DNA of 33,963 bases from Candidatus Rokuibacteriota bacterium (lineage in GTDB: Bacteria; Methylomirabilota; Methylomirabilia; Rokubacteriales; CSP1-6), in NCBI GenBank assembly GCA_003220495.1, contig QHSP01000106.1:1-33963 (forward strand), in the 5' to 3' direction. The notes under the pieces are model-generated. The model saw only the letters and a program-made list of their open reading frames with translations. It was not told where the DNA came from and did no database searches. Numbering within the stretch: the stretch's first letter is position 1; every line of letters begins with the position of its first letter. Below are positions 1 through 8,234 of the stretch, one piece after another. The position numbers were made by a program, and so were the translations under genes.

Positions 1-47
1 CGGCTCGGCGCTCTCCTTCCACGAGGACCTGGCTCCGTCTTGGCGCG

Positions 48-1097
48 ATGGCCGATCGTATGGGCCAGGTGGACGTGGCGATCCAGTCGCTCGAGCAAGC
101 GTACGGGCCGTGGCGCGAGCACGCCTCGATCGGTCTCAAGGTCGGCGTGGTCATGTTCGTGACGTGCGTGCCGAAAGTCTGGCCGAGCGTCTCCGACGTG
201 TGGAGGCTCTGCCTGCCTTCGGCCTCTCGAATCGGACGCGCGTCCTTCCGCTCGTCGCGCGAGATGGTTCCGCAGCACATCTTCCGCGTTCTGGTCGAGG
301 CGGGCCGACGCGAGCCGGCGATCGCCCTCGCGCGGGCGCGCGGCTGGCTCCGCGACAAGGGCGACTATTGTCGGGCCAGCGATCTTCCGGTGTCGGGAGA
401 AACGGGCGGATTGCTGGCTATGATGCTCGAACCCGACCGCGCCGACTGCCTCATGCTGCTCGGCGAGCGGATCGCCGACGACGGGCTCGCGCGGCTCGGG
501 CGGCTGATGCTGCGGGATCGTGCCGAGCGCTCGCCCCGGCCCGAGATCAGGGCGCAGGCCGAGTGGGTGCTGCGCTATCGCCTGCCTGACCACGAGGTTC
601 CCAAGCTCTCGGAGTCGCTGAACGTGGCCGGCTGGCAGCTGCAGAACCGCAAGAACAGACCGACCGAGGCGCTCGCCGCCTACACGAGGGCCATCGCGGC
701 CGATCCCGCGTTCTCGTGGCCCTATAACAACATCGGGCGGCTCTACATGAGCCAGAACGACGACGCCCAGGCGCTGAGCTGGTTCACCAAGGCGCTCGAG
801 ATCAACCCGAGGCACCTGCGCGCCCAGTTCCACCAGGGCTTCGCCGCCGCGCGACTGGGGCGCTACGACGAAGCGTTCGCCGCTTACAACCGCGTGCTGA
901 CCATGAACCCGACTGACGCTCACGCTCACGCGCACGTCGGGTGGCTCCTCCTCAAGATCGGCCGCCAGACCGAGGGCCTTCGCGAGCTCCAGGTCGCCGT
1001 GCAGCTCGAGCCGGGTCTCGATGACGCGCGGCGATTCCTCGACGCCCAGTACGGGCGCGACGCCCGCCGCGGGCCGACGCCGTTCAGCGCGCGATGA
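48..1097 (+). CDS. TPR-repeat protein, paralogue of the next gene
   Basis: The encoded protein of 349 residues from this ATG has a conserved middle region with a YC pair, an ADC triplet and an RLGRLM...EVPK stretch, then three C-terminal TPR hairpins (for example EALAAYTRAIAADPAFSWPY, QALSWFTKALEINP and DEAFAAYNRVLTMNP). TPRs mediate protein-protein contacts; no catalytic motif is visible. The middle region and TPRs match the downstream gene, so the two are tandem paralogues. The reading frame is open to the window edge without a stop, and the N-terminus carries a hydrophobic stretch (about residues 30-48), so the true start may lie upstream. Codons 2-45 in the neighbouring frame also show high GC at third positions, which could mean an upstream gene or a frameshift at the edge. 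The stop overlaps the next start as ATGA (1094-1097), suggesting translational coupling. Confidence 0.8.
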   Translation: MADRMGQVDVAIQSLEQAYGPWREHASIGLKVGVVMFVTCVPKVWPSVSDVWRLCLPSASRIGRASFRSSREMVPQHIFRVLVEAGRREPAIALARARGWLRDKGDYCRASDLPVSGETGGLLAMMLEPDRADCLMLLGERIADDGLARLGRLMLRDRAERSPRPEIRAQAEWVLRYRLPDHEVPKLSESLNVAGWQLQNRKNRPTEALAAYTRAIAADPAFSWPYNNIGRLYMSQNDDAQALSWFTKALEINPRHLRAQFHQGFAAARLGRYDEAFAAYNRVLTMNPTDAHAHAHVGWLLLKIGRQTEGLRELQVAVQLEPGLDDARRFLDAQYGRDARRGPTPFSAR

Positions 1098-2461
1098 CGA
1101 TCCGTACAGTACGAGCCGTCGCGGCGGCGATGACGTTGACGCTCTGGATCGCGGCGGTTGACGCGGCTCAGGACCGCCCGGCGCCGACGGGAAGCGACCT
1201 CGACCGGGCGCAGGCGGCGTTCGACGCCGGCCGCTACACGGAGGCGCTCGGCCTGGCGCGACGCGCGGCGAACGCGGCGCCTACGTCGGCACGCGCGCAA
1301 ACCGTGCGGGCCGCCATGGCCGAGTTCATGGGCGAATTCGACGAGGCGCGCACGTTCTACGACCGCGCGGCCGCGCTCGCGCCCGACGACGCCGAGCTGA
1401 TCTACCGCACGGCGTCGTTCGCCGTCCGCGTGGGCGAGTACGATCGGGCCCTCGCCCAGCTCGATCGGCTGCTCGCCCTTCACCCATCGCACGTGCGCTG
1501 GCTCTTCCAGTGGGCTCCGACCTATATGCAGCCGGCTCTCATGCGCGATCATCCGTCGCTCGAGCACATCGTGCAGATCAAGCTCGACATCCTTACCGAG
1601 AAGGGCGATCTCGCGCAGGCCCGCCAGCTGGCGCGCTCGTACGCGATCGTGAAGCCGGGCGAGAACTACTGCGGCGAAGCGCAGGCCAAATCTCGCGCGG
1701 GCGCCGAGCGCGAGGAGACCTTCAAGGCGTTTCGGCTGGCGACCCTGGGCCAGCCCGAGGCGGCCGATTGCATCTGGTGGTACGGCCAGTGGCTCTCGGA
1801 CGAAGGGTACGTGCGACTGGGCCGCCTCATGGTCATCGAAGGCACACGCACGACGCCGTCGGCCGGGAACAAGGAGTCCGGCGCTCGCTATCTGAAGATC
1901 CGCCTCGGCGGCAACCGAGAGGTTCCCAAGCGCGCCGAGCAGCTCTTCCTCATCGCGCGCCAGCGCTACCTCCGGGACGGCGACGTCGACGGCGCGACCC
2001 GGCTCTTCGACGAGGTGATCCGGCTCGCGCCGACGTTCGCGCGTCCCTACAGCTATCGCGCGGCGATCGCGGCGGAGCTCGGCGATCGTGAGGTCGCGCT
2101 CGCGTGGCTGCATCGCGGGCTGCAGGCCGATCCCGACTCGTGGCGCACCCACCGGAACCTCGGCAAGCTGCTCTCGGATCTCGAGCGCTATCCCGAGGCC
2201 GAGATGCACCTGAGGAAGACCGTGCAGCTCTTCGGGGACGACGCCGGAGGGCGCTTGGCCCTCGCGCGGGTGCTCTACGCGCAGGGCAAGTACGACGATT
2301 TCGCCAGGGAGTCGCGTGCCGCCCTCGCCTTCTTCGCCACCGGGAAGATGTCCGTCCCCGAGGTGCAAGACTTCCTCGCGAAATTCGACCGCTGGGGGCC
2401 GGGCACCGCTCTGCCCCCGGCGTCAGATCCGCGGACGATCCTCGGATGGAACTATGACTGA
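1094..2461 (+). CDS. Exported TPR-repeat protein
   Basis: A protein of 455 residues. The first 25 residues look like a Sec signal peptide (basic MTIRTVR, a hydrophobic run, then AVDAAQ), so it is probably periplasmic. N-terminal TPR units (about residues 35-140) are followed by the region shared with the upstream paralogue (ENYC, AADC, YVRLGRLM, REVPK) and by further C-terminal TPRs (VDGATRLFDEVIRLAP, VALAWLHRGLQADP, PEAEMHLRKTVQL). The shared cysteines could form a disulfide in the periplasm, but that is inference. The start overlaps the previous stop by 4 nt, and the stop overlaps the next start by 8 nt, so the gene belongs to one operon. The function is unknown; it is most likely a scaffold or assembly factor for envelope partners encoded nearby. 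Confidence 0.88.
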   Translation: MTIRTVRAVAAAMTLTLWIAAVDAAQDRPAPTGSDLDRAQAAFDAGRYTEALGLARRAANAAPTSARAQTVRAAMAEFMGEFDEARTFYDRAAALAPDDAELIYRTASFAVRVGEYDRALAQLDRLLALHPSHVRWLFQWAPTYMQPALMRDHPSLEHIVQIKLDILTEKGDLAQARQLARSYAIVKPGENYCGEAQAKSRAGAEREETFKAFRLATLGQPEAADCIWWYGQWLSDEGYVRLGRLMVIEGTRTTPSAGNKESGARYLKIRLGGNREVPKRAEQLFLIARQRYLRDGDVDGATRLFDEVIRLAPTFARPYSYRAAIAAELGDREVALAWLHRGLQADPDSWRTHRNLGKLLSDLERYPEAEMHLRKTVQLFGDDAGGRLALARVLYAQGKYDDFARESRAALAFFATGKMSVPEVQDFLAKFDRWGPGTALPPASDPRTILGWNYD

Positions 2462-3512
2462 CCGGATCGTGCCGGTCCTGACGCTGATCGCCGCGCTCGC
2501 TCTCCTTCCCGCCCCGGGTGGCGCGGAGACGTACCGCTGGGTCGACGACCAGGGCAACGTCACCTACTCCGACCGCCCGCCGCAGCCGAGGGAACCCGGT
2601 GCAGCGACGGCGCCCGACCCGAGGGCATCGGAGCTGAGGAGCCCGGAGGTGAAGGCGCCCGATCCGACACCAAGGTCACGTGACGCGAAGGCGACCGTTC
2701 CGCCGACTCCCATTCCCCGGGCGGGACCGACGAAGCTCGACGAGCTACTCGAGCTGTCTGGAGTTCGCGTGCAGCTCGCCGGCCTTCTGAGCCGGGTGGC
2801 CATGGACCTGCGGCCGCCGCCGGCTCAGATGAGCGCCGCCGAGATCGCCGTCATCGACCGGATCCTCGCTCAATCGCTACGCCACGAGACGGTCTATGGA
2901 GCCGTGCGGGACGCGTTCCGCCCTCAGGTCGACCGACCGAATCTGGAAGCGACCGCCGCGTGGCTGCGTACTCCCGTGGCTCGGAAGATCGTCATGTTGG
3001 AGATCGCGTCCTCGGAGCCGAGCGCCGACCAGAAAGTGGCCGAGTACGCCGCGAGCCTCAAGGCGAACCCGCCGCCGACACGGCGTCTCGAGCTTCTCCA
3101 GCGACTGGATTGGGTCACGGGCGCGAATGAAACCTCGGCGGATCTCGTGGCCGCGATTGCACGAGGCCTGTCGACCGCCGTGTCGGCGACCGGGCCGCCG
3201 GAGACCCGGCTACGACCCGCGCAGCTCGAAGACCGAGCGGCACAGGTGCGAGCTCGGGCATACGAATCCCTGCGTGAGGTGCGCACGATGTCGATGCTCT
3301 ACACGTATCAGACACTCGGAGACGACGAGCTCACGGAGTACGTGCGGTTCTCGGGGTCCGACGCGGGCCGCTGGTACAACACCGCGATGCGCAAGGCCCT
3401 GGTGGGCTCGATCGGGAAGGTCGTCGAGCAGACCGCGACCGAACTGGTCCGAGCCGTGCCGCTCGAGCGTTGGGCGCGTGCCGCGATGCCGGCGCCGCAA
3501 CCGGTGAAATGA
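2454..3512 (+). CDS. Exported DUF4124-domain protein
   Basis: A protein of 352 residues when started at ATG 2454, the first Met followed by a clean signal peptide (MTDRIVPVLTLIAALALLPAP, cleavage near GGAET). An earlier in-frame ATG at 2316 lies deep in the previous gene and is rejected. Right after the signal comes a DUF4124 motif (TYRWVDDQGNVTYSDRPP), a small periplasmic module of unknown role. A Pro/Ala-rich linker follows (about residues 40-90). The remainder contains two segments resembling DUF2059-type helices (LEATAAWLRTPVARKI and DELTEYVRFSGSDAGRWY), which I assign tentatively. The gene overlaps the previous gene by 8 nt and the next by 4 nt (ATGA at 3509). No enzyme motif is visible. 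Confidence 0.85.
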   Translation: MTDRIVPVLTLIAALALLPAPGGAETYRWVDDQGNVTYSDRPPQPREPGAATAPDPRASELRSPEVKAPDPTPRSRDAKATVPPTPIPRAGPTKLDELLELSGVRVQLAGLLSRVAMDLRPPPAQMSAAEIAVIDRILAQSLRHETVYGAVRDAFRPQVDRPNLEATAAWLRTPVARKIVMLEIASSEPSADQKVAEYAASLKANPPPTRRLELLQRLDWVTGANETSADLVAAIARGLSTAVSATGPPETRLRPAQLEDRAAQVRARAYESLREVRTMSMLYTYQTLGDDELTEYVRFSGSDAGRWYNTAMRKALVGSIGKVVEQTATELVRAVPLERWARAAMPAPQPVK

Positions 3513-4720
3513 TGGCGACCGCGTGCCCTCGCTGCGGCGTCCCCGCTGTGGAGCGCGACAAGTGTGCGCAGTGCGGTGTCGTCGCCTCCGTCTACACCGC
3601 GGCTCTCGAGAAGATGCGGCGTCCCCCGACGCCCTCTGGGCCCCCCACGAGCGCGCCGGCAGCCCCGGCCCCGGCGCGCGACGCGGCGCCTCAACCGGTC
3701 CGACCGGCCCCCAGCGGGTCGGCCGCGTCGGCCACCTCGGTCATGACGGCCGCGCCCGCGCCGACGTCCGCGGTCGCCGCCGGCGGCTCGCGTCAGCTGA
3801 CGTTCCACGGCTCGGGCGGCACGCTCTTCGGGATCTACGTCGTGAACATCCTGCTGACGATCGTGACCTTCGGCTTCTATCGGTTCTGGGGCCGGGTCAA
3901 AGTTCGTCGCTTCATGCTAAGCCAGACGGCTTTCGAGGGTGATCGCTTCGCTTATCACGGCACCGGCAAGGAACTGCTGCTCGGGTTCGTCAAGGCGCTT
4001 CTGTTCGTCGGCATGCCGATCACGGCGCTGAGCACCGCAGCGCGACTCTCCGGCGACGTGAAGATCGTCATCGCGACCCAGGCGTTCACCTACCTCCTCG
4101 TCTTCATCTTCATCCCGATCGCCATGGTCGGGGCCCGCCGCTATCGCCTCAGTCGCACCTCGTGGCGCGGGATCCGCTTCTCGTTCCGGGGGCGAGCGTG
4201 GGCGTTCGTCAGGATCTTCATGCTGGCCACGCTCCTCAACAGCGTGACGCTCACGCTGTACTACCCCTTCTTCCAGGCTCGACAGCAGGGGTTCCTGGTT
4301 TCCAATTCGTACTTCGGCCGGCGGCCGTTCCGCTTCGACGGGCGCGGTCGCGACCTCTTCGGCGCGTACGTCGTCGCCCTGCTCCTGCTGGTGCCGACGC
4401 TCGGGCTCTATCTGTTCTGGTTCAACGCGAGGAAGACTCGCTATTTCTGGGGGCACACGTACTTCGAGACGGCGCGCTTCCGCTCCGCGATGACTGGCGG
4501 CGCGCTGCTGGTCCAGACGCTCGTCAACGCGATCATGCTGATCCTCACGCTCGGCCTGGCGTGGCCCTGGGTGCTGATCCGGCGCGCGCGCTTCGAGTTC
4601 GCGTGTCTCAGCGTCGAGGGTCCGCTCGACCTCGCGGGAATCGTCCAGGAGCCCCAGCTCGCCACCGCCACGGGCGACGCGCTCTCGAGCCTCCTCGGCG
4701 CGGACGTCGGTTTCGCGTAG
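3509..4720 (+). CDS. Zinc-ribbon plus DUF898 (YjgN-like) membrane protein
   Basis: A protein of 403 residues from ATG 3509, which overlaps the previous stop; a second ATG follows at 3512. The N-terminus is a zinc ribbon (CPRCG then CAQCG), joined by a Pro/Ala-rich linker (about residues 40-95) to a DUF898/YjgN-type polytopic membrane region. That region is an internal duplication: a first unit with LTFHGSGGTLFGIYVV and YRFWGRVKVRRF, and a second with FRFDGRGRDLFGAYVV and YLFWFNARKTRYF, each followed by a T-x-FE element and further membrane segments. DUF898 has no firmly established activity. The M48 protease gene starts 9 nt downstream, so the two products may act together in the membrane; that is inference from context. 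Confidence 0.9.
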   Translation: MMATACPRCGVPAVERDKCAQCGVVASVYTAALEKMRRPPTPSGPPTSAPAAPAPARDAAPQPVRPAPSGSAASATSVMTAAPAPTSAVAAGGSRQLTFHGSGGTLFGIYVVNILLTIVTFGFYRFWGRVKVRRFMLSQTAFEGDRFAYHGTGKELLLGFVKALLFVGMPITALSTAARLSGDVKIVIATQAFTYLLVFIFIPIAMVGARRYRLSRTSWRGIRFSFRGRAWAFVRIFMLATLLNSVTLTLYYPFFQARQQGFLVSNSYFGRRPFRFDGRGRDLFGAYVVALLLLVPTLGLYLFWFNARKTRYFWGHTYFETARFRSAMTGGALLVQTLVNAIMLILTLGLAWPWVLIRRARFEFACLSVEGPLDLAGIVQEPQLATATGDALSSLLGADVGFA

Positions 4721-4729
4721 CGGTCCGCG

Positions 4730-5830
4730 ATGCCCGGCGCGTTCACGGGCTACTACCTCGACGGCCGCAGCGCCGCGCGCCGCCAGGCGGCGGTCCGCCT
4801 GGCGGCCAGCGGCCTCGAGATCGCGCTCGGGGACGGAACGCGTCTTTGGTGGCCCTTGCGTGACGTTCGCCAGACGCAGGGCTTCTACGCCGGCGAGCAG
4901 ATCCGCCTCGAGCGCGGGGCGCCCTTTCCAGAGATTCTCCTGATCGACGACCCCGCGTTTCTGGGGGCGCTGCACGCGACGGCTCCAGGGTTCGGGCGCC
5001 GCTTCCACAACCCGGGATGGCGACGGTCGCGGGTGCTCCTCACGGTCGGAGCGGCGCTCGGCTCGGTGGCGGCCGGCGCGGTTCTCTACATGTGGGGGAT
5101 TCCCGCGGCCGCCGGCATGCTCGCCGCTCGAGTGCCCGTGTCCTGGGAGGAACGGCTTGGCCAGGCTGCAGTGGAGCAGATGACGGCGTCGAAGCGCCGC
5201 TGCGTCGACCCGGAGCGCGAAGAGGCCATCTCCGCGATCGTGAAGCGGCTTCTCGAGCCGCAGCCGCGCTCCCCGTATACGTTTCGCGTGACCGTCGTGG
5301 ACGACAAGACGGTCAACGCGTTCGCCGTCCCCGGCGGCCAGGTGGTGCTCCTCCGCGGACTCGTCGAGCGCTCGAATACCCCCGAGGAGCTGGCGGGAGT
5401 GCTCGCGCACGAGCTCCAGCACGTGCTCCAGCGCCACGCGACGCGTCTGTTGCTGCAGCACGCGTCCACGGGGCTCTTGCTCGTCGCCATTTCAGGGGAC
5501 ATCACGGGCGCGATGGCCTACGGCATCGAGAGTGCGCGCGTGCTGGGGACCCTGCGTTACAGCCGCCACCTCGAGAGCGAGGCGGACACGGAAGGGCTAC
5601 GGATGCTGTTGGCGGCGGACGTCGACCCGCGTGGGATGATCGCGTTCTTCGAGAACATGCGCGCCGCGGAGCGGGGCGCGCCGAGTGCCACCCGCTATCT
5701 GACGTCTCACCCGCTCGCCGCGGAGCGGGTCGAAACCCTCAAGCAGCTAGCGGCGTCCCACTCGAGAGGGTTCCGGCCGCTCCTGCCCGGCCGGGACTGG
5801 ACGGATCTCAGGCGGGTCTGCGGGGGCTAA
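4730..5830 (+). CDS. Membrane-anchored M48-family metalloprotease
   Basis: A protein of 366 residues. The catalytic zinc motif is HELQH at 227-231, and the ESEAD motif at 282-286 supplies the third ligand, as in the M48 (Ste24/HtpX/LoiP-like) family. NAFAVPGGQVVLLRGL before the active site and SHPLAAERV after it are also family hallmarks. The first about 85 residues form a separate small beta-rich module (GYYLDGRSAARR, LEIALGDGTRLWWPL, QIRLERG) of the kind seen N-terminal to some M48 proteases. A membrane segment follows at about 101-125 (VLLTVGAALGSVAAGAVLYM). It likely cleaves envelope proteins as quality control. The gene ends the plus-strand operon, and its stop is 3 nt from the stop of the convergent FIST gene. 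Confidence 0.94.
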   Translation: MPGAFTGYYLDGRSAARRQAAVRLAASGLEIALGDGTRLWWPLRDVRQTQGFYAGEQIRLERGAPFPEILLIDDPAFLGALHATAPGFGRRFHNPGWRRSRVLLTVGAALGSVAAGAVLYMWGIPAAAGMLAARVPVSWEERLGQAAVEQMTASKRRCVDPEREEAISAIVKRLLEPQPRSPYTFRVTVVDDKTVNAFAVPGGQVVLLRGLVERSNTPEELAGVLAHELQHVLQRHATRLLLQHASTGLLLVAISGDITGAMAYGIESARVLGTLRYSRHLESEADTEGLRMLLAADVDPRGMIAFFENMRAAERGAPSATRYLTSHPLAAERVETLKQLAASHSRGFRPLLPGRDWTDLRRVCGG

Positions 5831-5833
5831 GCG

Positions 5834-6802
5834 CTAGCGGCGCGGAGCGTCGCCGAGCGCGACGACGACGAGCGAGCCGTGGGAGTCGACCGGCCGGACG
5901 CCCCGTCCGTAGCCCGCGACGTCGTCGCACAGCCAGCCCACGCAGGGCGTACGGGAGTCCACCTCGCTCTTGATCGCGGCCCACTCGTCGGCCGCTGCAC
6001 GGCCGAGGGCACGGTGCCGCCCGCTGGACTCCACCACGAGCACGAGCCGGGCGCCATCACCTTCGAGCCGCTTCAGGGCCGACCTTGCTGCCTCCACGGA
6101 CCCCTGGATGAGGGTTTCGGGGTCGGGTGCCGACTGGGCATCGAAGCCCTCAGCGTAGCCCAAGCCAGTCGAGTAGGCGGCTTCGAGACACGCGGCGCTG
6201 GCAAGAGGCTCGCTTGTCGAGGTGCCGTAGACGACCGGGGACGAGAGAACGCTGCAGACCGTCCGCATCTTCGGGCCCATCAGGATTCGCCAGGGCTGTA
6301 AGAAGGACTCGGCAGGCGCTCCGAAACCCGGCTTCACGAACGCGAGACCGAGACCACGCGGATACCGCATTCTGAATGGCCAGCCGGAGAGGATCAGCCG
6401 GGCAGCTCCCTGTCCCGCCTCCGTCAGGTCGCGACCCCCCGAGGCGGCGACGCCGCTGACGGCGCCTTCGCCGTTGGTGAGGCAGATAACGAGGGCACCC
6501 GCCGTCACGGCACCGTTGTGCGTCAGGATCGCCGAGGTTGCGCCACCAGCGACGCCAACGGGGCCAAGGACCCCGCGAATGAGAGGTACGACGTCCTGCG
6601 CCGGCACGCCCGCAGTAACCAGCAGGACGAGGTCGGGCGAGGTCCCGTGGAGGCCCGTCCGCGCCATTGCGGTCGCGCGGACGGCTGCCCAGATCGCGTC
6701 CTGGTGCGAGGCGAACCCGATGCCGATCTGGAGGGTCTTTGACTCTGTCTCGACAGGGATCGTCGCGTACATGGTTCCGAGCATTTGCAGCAGGGGTGCC
6801 AA
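5834..6802 (-). CDS. FIST-domain sensory protein
   Basis: A protein of up to 322 residues, with FIST_N-like (LQIGIGFASHQDAIWAAVRA, SPDLVLLVTAG, GVAGGATSAIL) and FIST_C-like (ARLVLVVESSGRHRALG, PCVGWLCDDVAGYGRG) regions. FIST proteins are thought to bind small ligands and work with signalling proteins; the ligand here is unknown. The start is uncertain. The longest frame begins at TTG 6802, with ATG at 6784 and 6772 as alternatives; none has a strong Shine-Dalgarno. A sigma-54-like promoter at 6801-6786 would favour ATG 6772. The frame is open back to a stop near 6880 without a better start. It lies 79 nt downstream of a sigma-54 activator gene on the same strand, which suggests a shared signalling role. 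Confidence 0.82.
   Translation of the reverse strand: MAPLLQMLGTMYATIPVETESKTLQIGIGFASHQDAIWAAVRATAMARTGLHGTSPDLVLLVTAGVPAQDVVPLIRGVLGPVGVAGGATSAILTHNGAVTAGALVICLTNGEGAVSGVAASGGRDLTEAGQGAARLILSGWPFRMRYPRGLGLAFVKPGFGAPAESFLQPWRILMGPKMRTVCSVLSSPVVYGTSTSEPLASAACLEAAYSTGLGYAEGFDAQSAPDPETLIQGSVEAARSALKRLEGDGARLVLVVESSGRHRALGRAAADEWAAIKSEVDSRTPCVGWLCDDVAGYGRGVRPVDSHGSLVVVALGDAPRR
6786..6801 (-). promoter_or_regulatory. Candidate sigma-54 (-24/-12) promoter for the FIST gene
   Basis: On the minus strand 6801-6786 reads TGGCACC-CCTG-CTGCA. The consensus is TGGCACG-N4-TTGCA, so only two positions differ and the GG and GC dinucleotides have the canonical 10-nt spacing. The predicted transcription start is near 6775, only about 3 nt before ATG 6772, so the message would be leaderless or nearly so. 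It overlaps the alternative TTG start at 6802. The upstream gene encodes a sigma-54 activator, which makes the match more credible. It could still be a chance match. Confidence 0.4.
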
Positions 6803-6881
6803 TCCGGAAGGGGCTAGAAGATCAGGGACTTTCTTCGACGCCAGGCGCGGGAGGGTGTCAGTTCGGCAACAGGTGTGCTAT

Positions 6882-8234
6882 TTAGAGCATCCCGTATTCC
6901 TTCAGGCGACGGTAAATGGTCCTCCTGGAGATCCCGAGCGCGCTCGCGGCCGCTTCCTTGTCGTCCTTGTAGAAAGACAGGGCGCGGAGGATGAGGTCCT
7001 TCTCTACGTCCGCCAGCCGGGGTACGGATCCGCTAGCGGGCGCGGAGACGGCGGGCACCGAGGCGGTCCCGAGGACCGGCAGATCAGTGAGGGTGATCTG
7101 CTCGCGCGCGCCCATTGCGAAGGCTCGCTCGATGACGTTCTCGAGCTCGCGCACGTTGCCTGGGAAGTCGTAGGCGGCGAGCGCCCCCAGCGCGTCCTGG
7201 GTGATGCCCTTCACGTCGCGCCTGAACCGCCTGTTGTAGCGGCGGAGGAAATGGTTCACGAGCGCCGGAATGTCCTCGCGCCGGGTCCGCAGCTGCGGCA
7301 AGCTCACCCGAACCACGTTCAGCCGGTAGTAGAGGTCCTGGCGGAACCGCCCGTCGGCGATCGATCGATCGAGATCACGGTTCGTCGCCGCGATGACCCG
7401 GACGTCGACCGGGTGCGCCTTCGTCGAGCCGACCGGGCGCACCTGCATCTCCTGCAGCACGCGCAGCAGCTTTACTTGAAGTCCCGGAGACAGCTCGGCG
7501 ATCTCGTCCAGGAAGATCGTGCCCTCGTTGGCGCCGCGGAACAGGCCGAGCGCGTCGGAGACGGCGCCCGAGAAGGCCCCGCGGACGTGACCGAAAAATT
7601 CCGACTCGAGCAGATCTTCTGGAATCGCGCTGCAGTTCACGGGGATGAAGGGGCCCTTGGCGCGGCCAGAAAGCCGGTGAATCGCCGCGGCGACCAGCTC
7701 CTTGCCGGTCCCGCTCTCGCCCTCGATGAGCACCGGCGAGTCCGTGGTGGCGACCTTGCTGATGATCTCCTTCACCCTCTGCATCGGCGGCGCGTTGCCG
7801 ACGAGCTCGTTCACCGTGAGCTCTTCGCCCAGGCGCGTGCGGAGCGATTGAACCTCGCCCTTCAGGAACCGCCGCTCCGTTACCCGCGCCATCAGGTGGC
7901 GCAGCTCGTCGAGGATCAGGGGCTTGGACAGGTAGTCGTACGCGCCTTCCTTGAGGGCTTCGACGGCCGAGGCGATCGTCGGATAGCCCGTCATCACGAT
8001 GACCTCGATCGATTCGTCGTGACGCTTGATCTCACGGAGCAGATCGAGGCCGCTCATCTCGGGCATACGAATGTCGGTGATCGCGGCGTCGTACAACTCG
8101 GTGCGGATCGCTTCGAGCGCCTCGGTCCCGGTGCCGACGCATCCCACCTGGTAGCCCCATTGGGTAAGGGCTTCCTTCAGCAGTTTCAGGATCGAGGGTT
8201 CGTCGTCGACGACGAGGATCTTGGCGACTTCCAT
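6882..8234 (-). CDS. NtrC-family sigma-54-dependent response regulator
   Basis: A protein of 450 residues with the complete NtrC layout. The receiver domain (1-120) has the acidic pair D10/D11, phosphoacceptor D54, T82 and K104. The AAA+ domain has Walker A GESGTGKE (172-179), Walker B with FLDE (241-244) and a sigma-54 contact loop GAFSGA (219-224), which is usually GAFTGA. A C-terminal Fis-type helix-turn-helix (about 415-447, AAASALGISRRTIYRRL) binds DNA. ATG 8234 is preceded by AAAGGA. The regulator would activate RNA polymerase with sigma-54 after phosphorylation. No histidine kinase gene is adjacent, so it is an orphan here. It reads away from trxA and towards the FIST gene. Confidence 0.97.
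   Translation of the reverse strand: MEVAKILVVDDEPSILKLLKEALTQWGYQVGCVGTGTEALEAIRTELYDAAITDIRMPEMSGLDLLREIKRHDESIEVIVMTGYPTIASAVEALKEGAYDYLSKPLILDELRHLMARVTERRFLKGEVQSLRTRLGEELTVNELVGNAPPMQRVKEIISKVATTDSPVLIEGESGTGKELVAAAIHRLSGRAKGPFIPVNCSAIPEDLLESEFFGHVRGAFSGAVSDALGLFRGANEGTIFLDEIAELSPGLQVKLLRVLQEMQVRPVGSTKAHPVDVRVIAATNRDLDRSIADGRFRQDLYYRLNVVRVSLPQLRTRREDIPALVNHFLRRYNRRFRRDVKGITQDALGALAAYDFPGNVRELENVIERAFAMGAREQITLTDLPVLGTASVPAVSAPASGSVPRLADVEKDLILRALSFYKDDKEAAASALGISRRTIYRRLKEYGML

Noticed and set aside
2-589. Second open frame at the left edge with high GC in third positions for its first about 45 bases
   Set aside because: After about base 50 the codon pattern shifts to the frame of the TPR gene, so it is at most the end of an upstream frame or an edge frameshift; too short to support.
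3917-5461. Minus-strand open frame of 514 codons opposite DUF898 and M48 genes
   Set aside because: Rich in Arg, Glu and His with no domain; explained as a shadow of the plus-strand genes.
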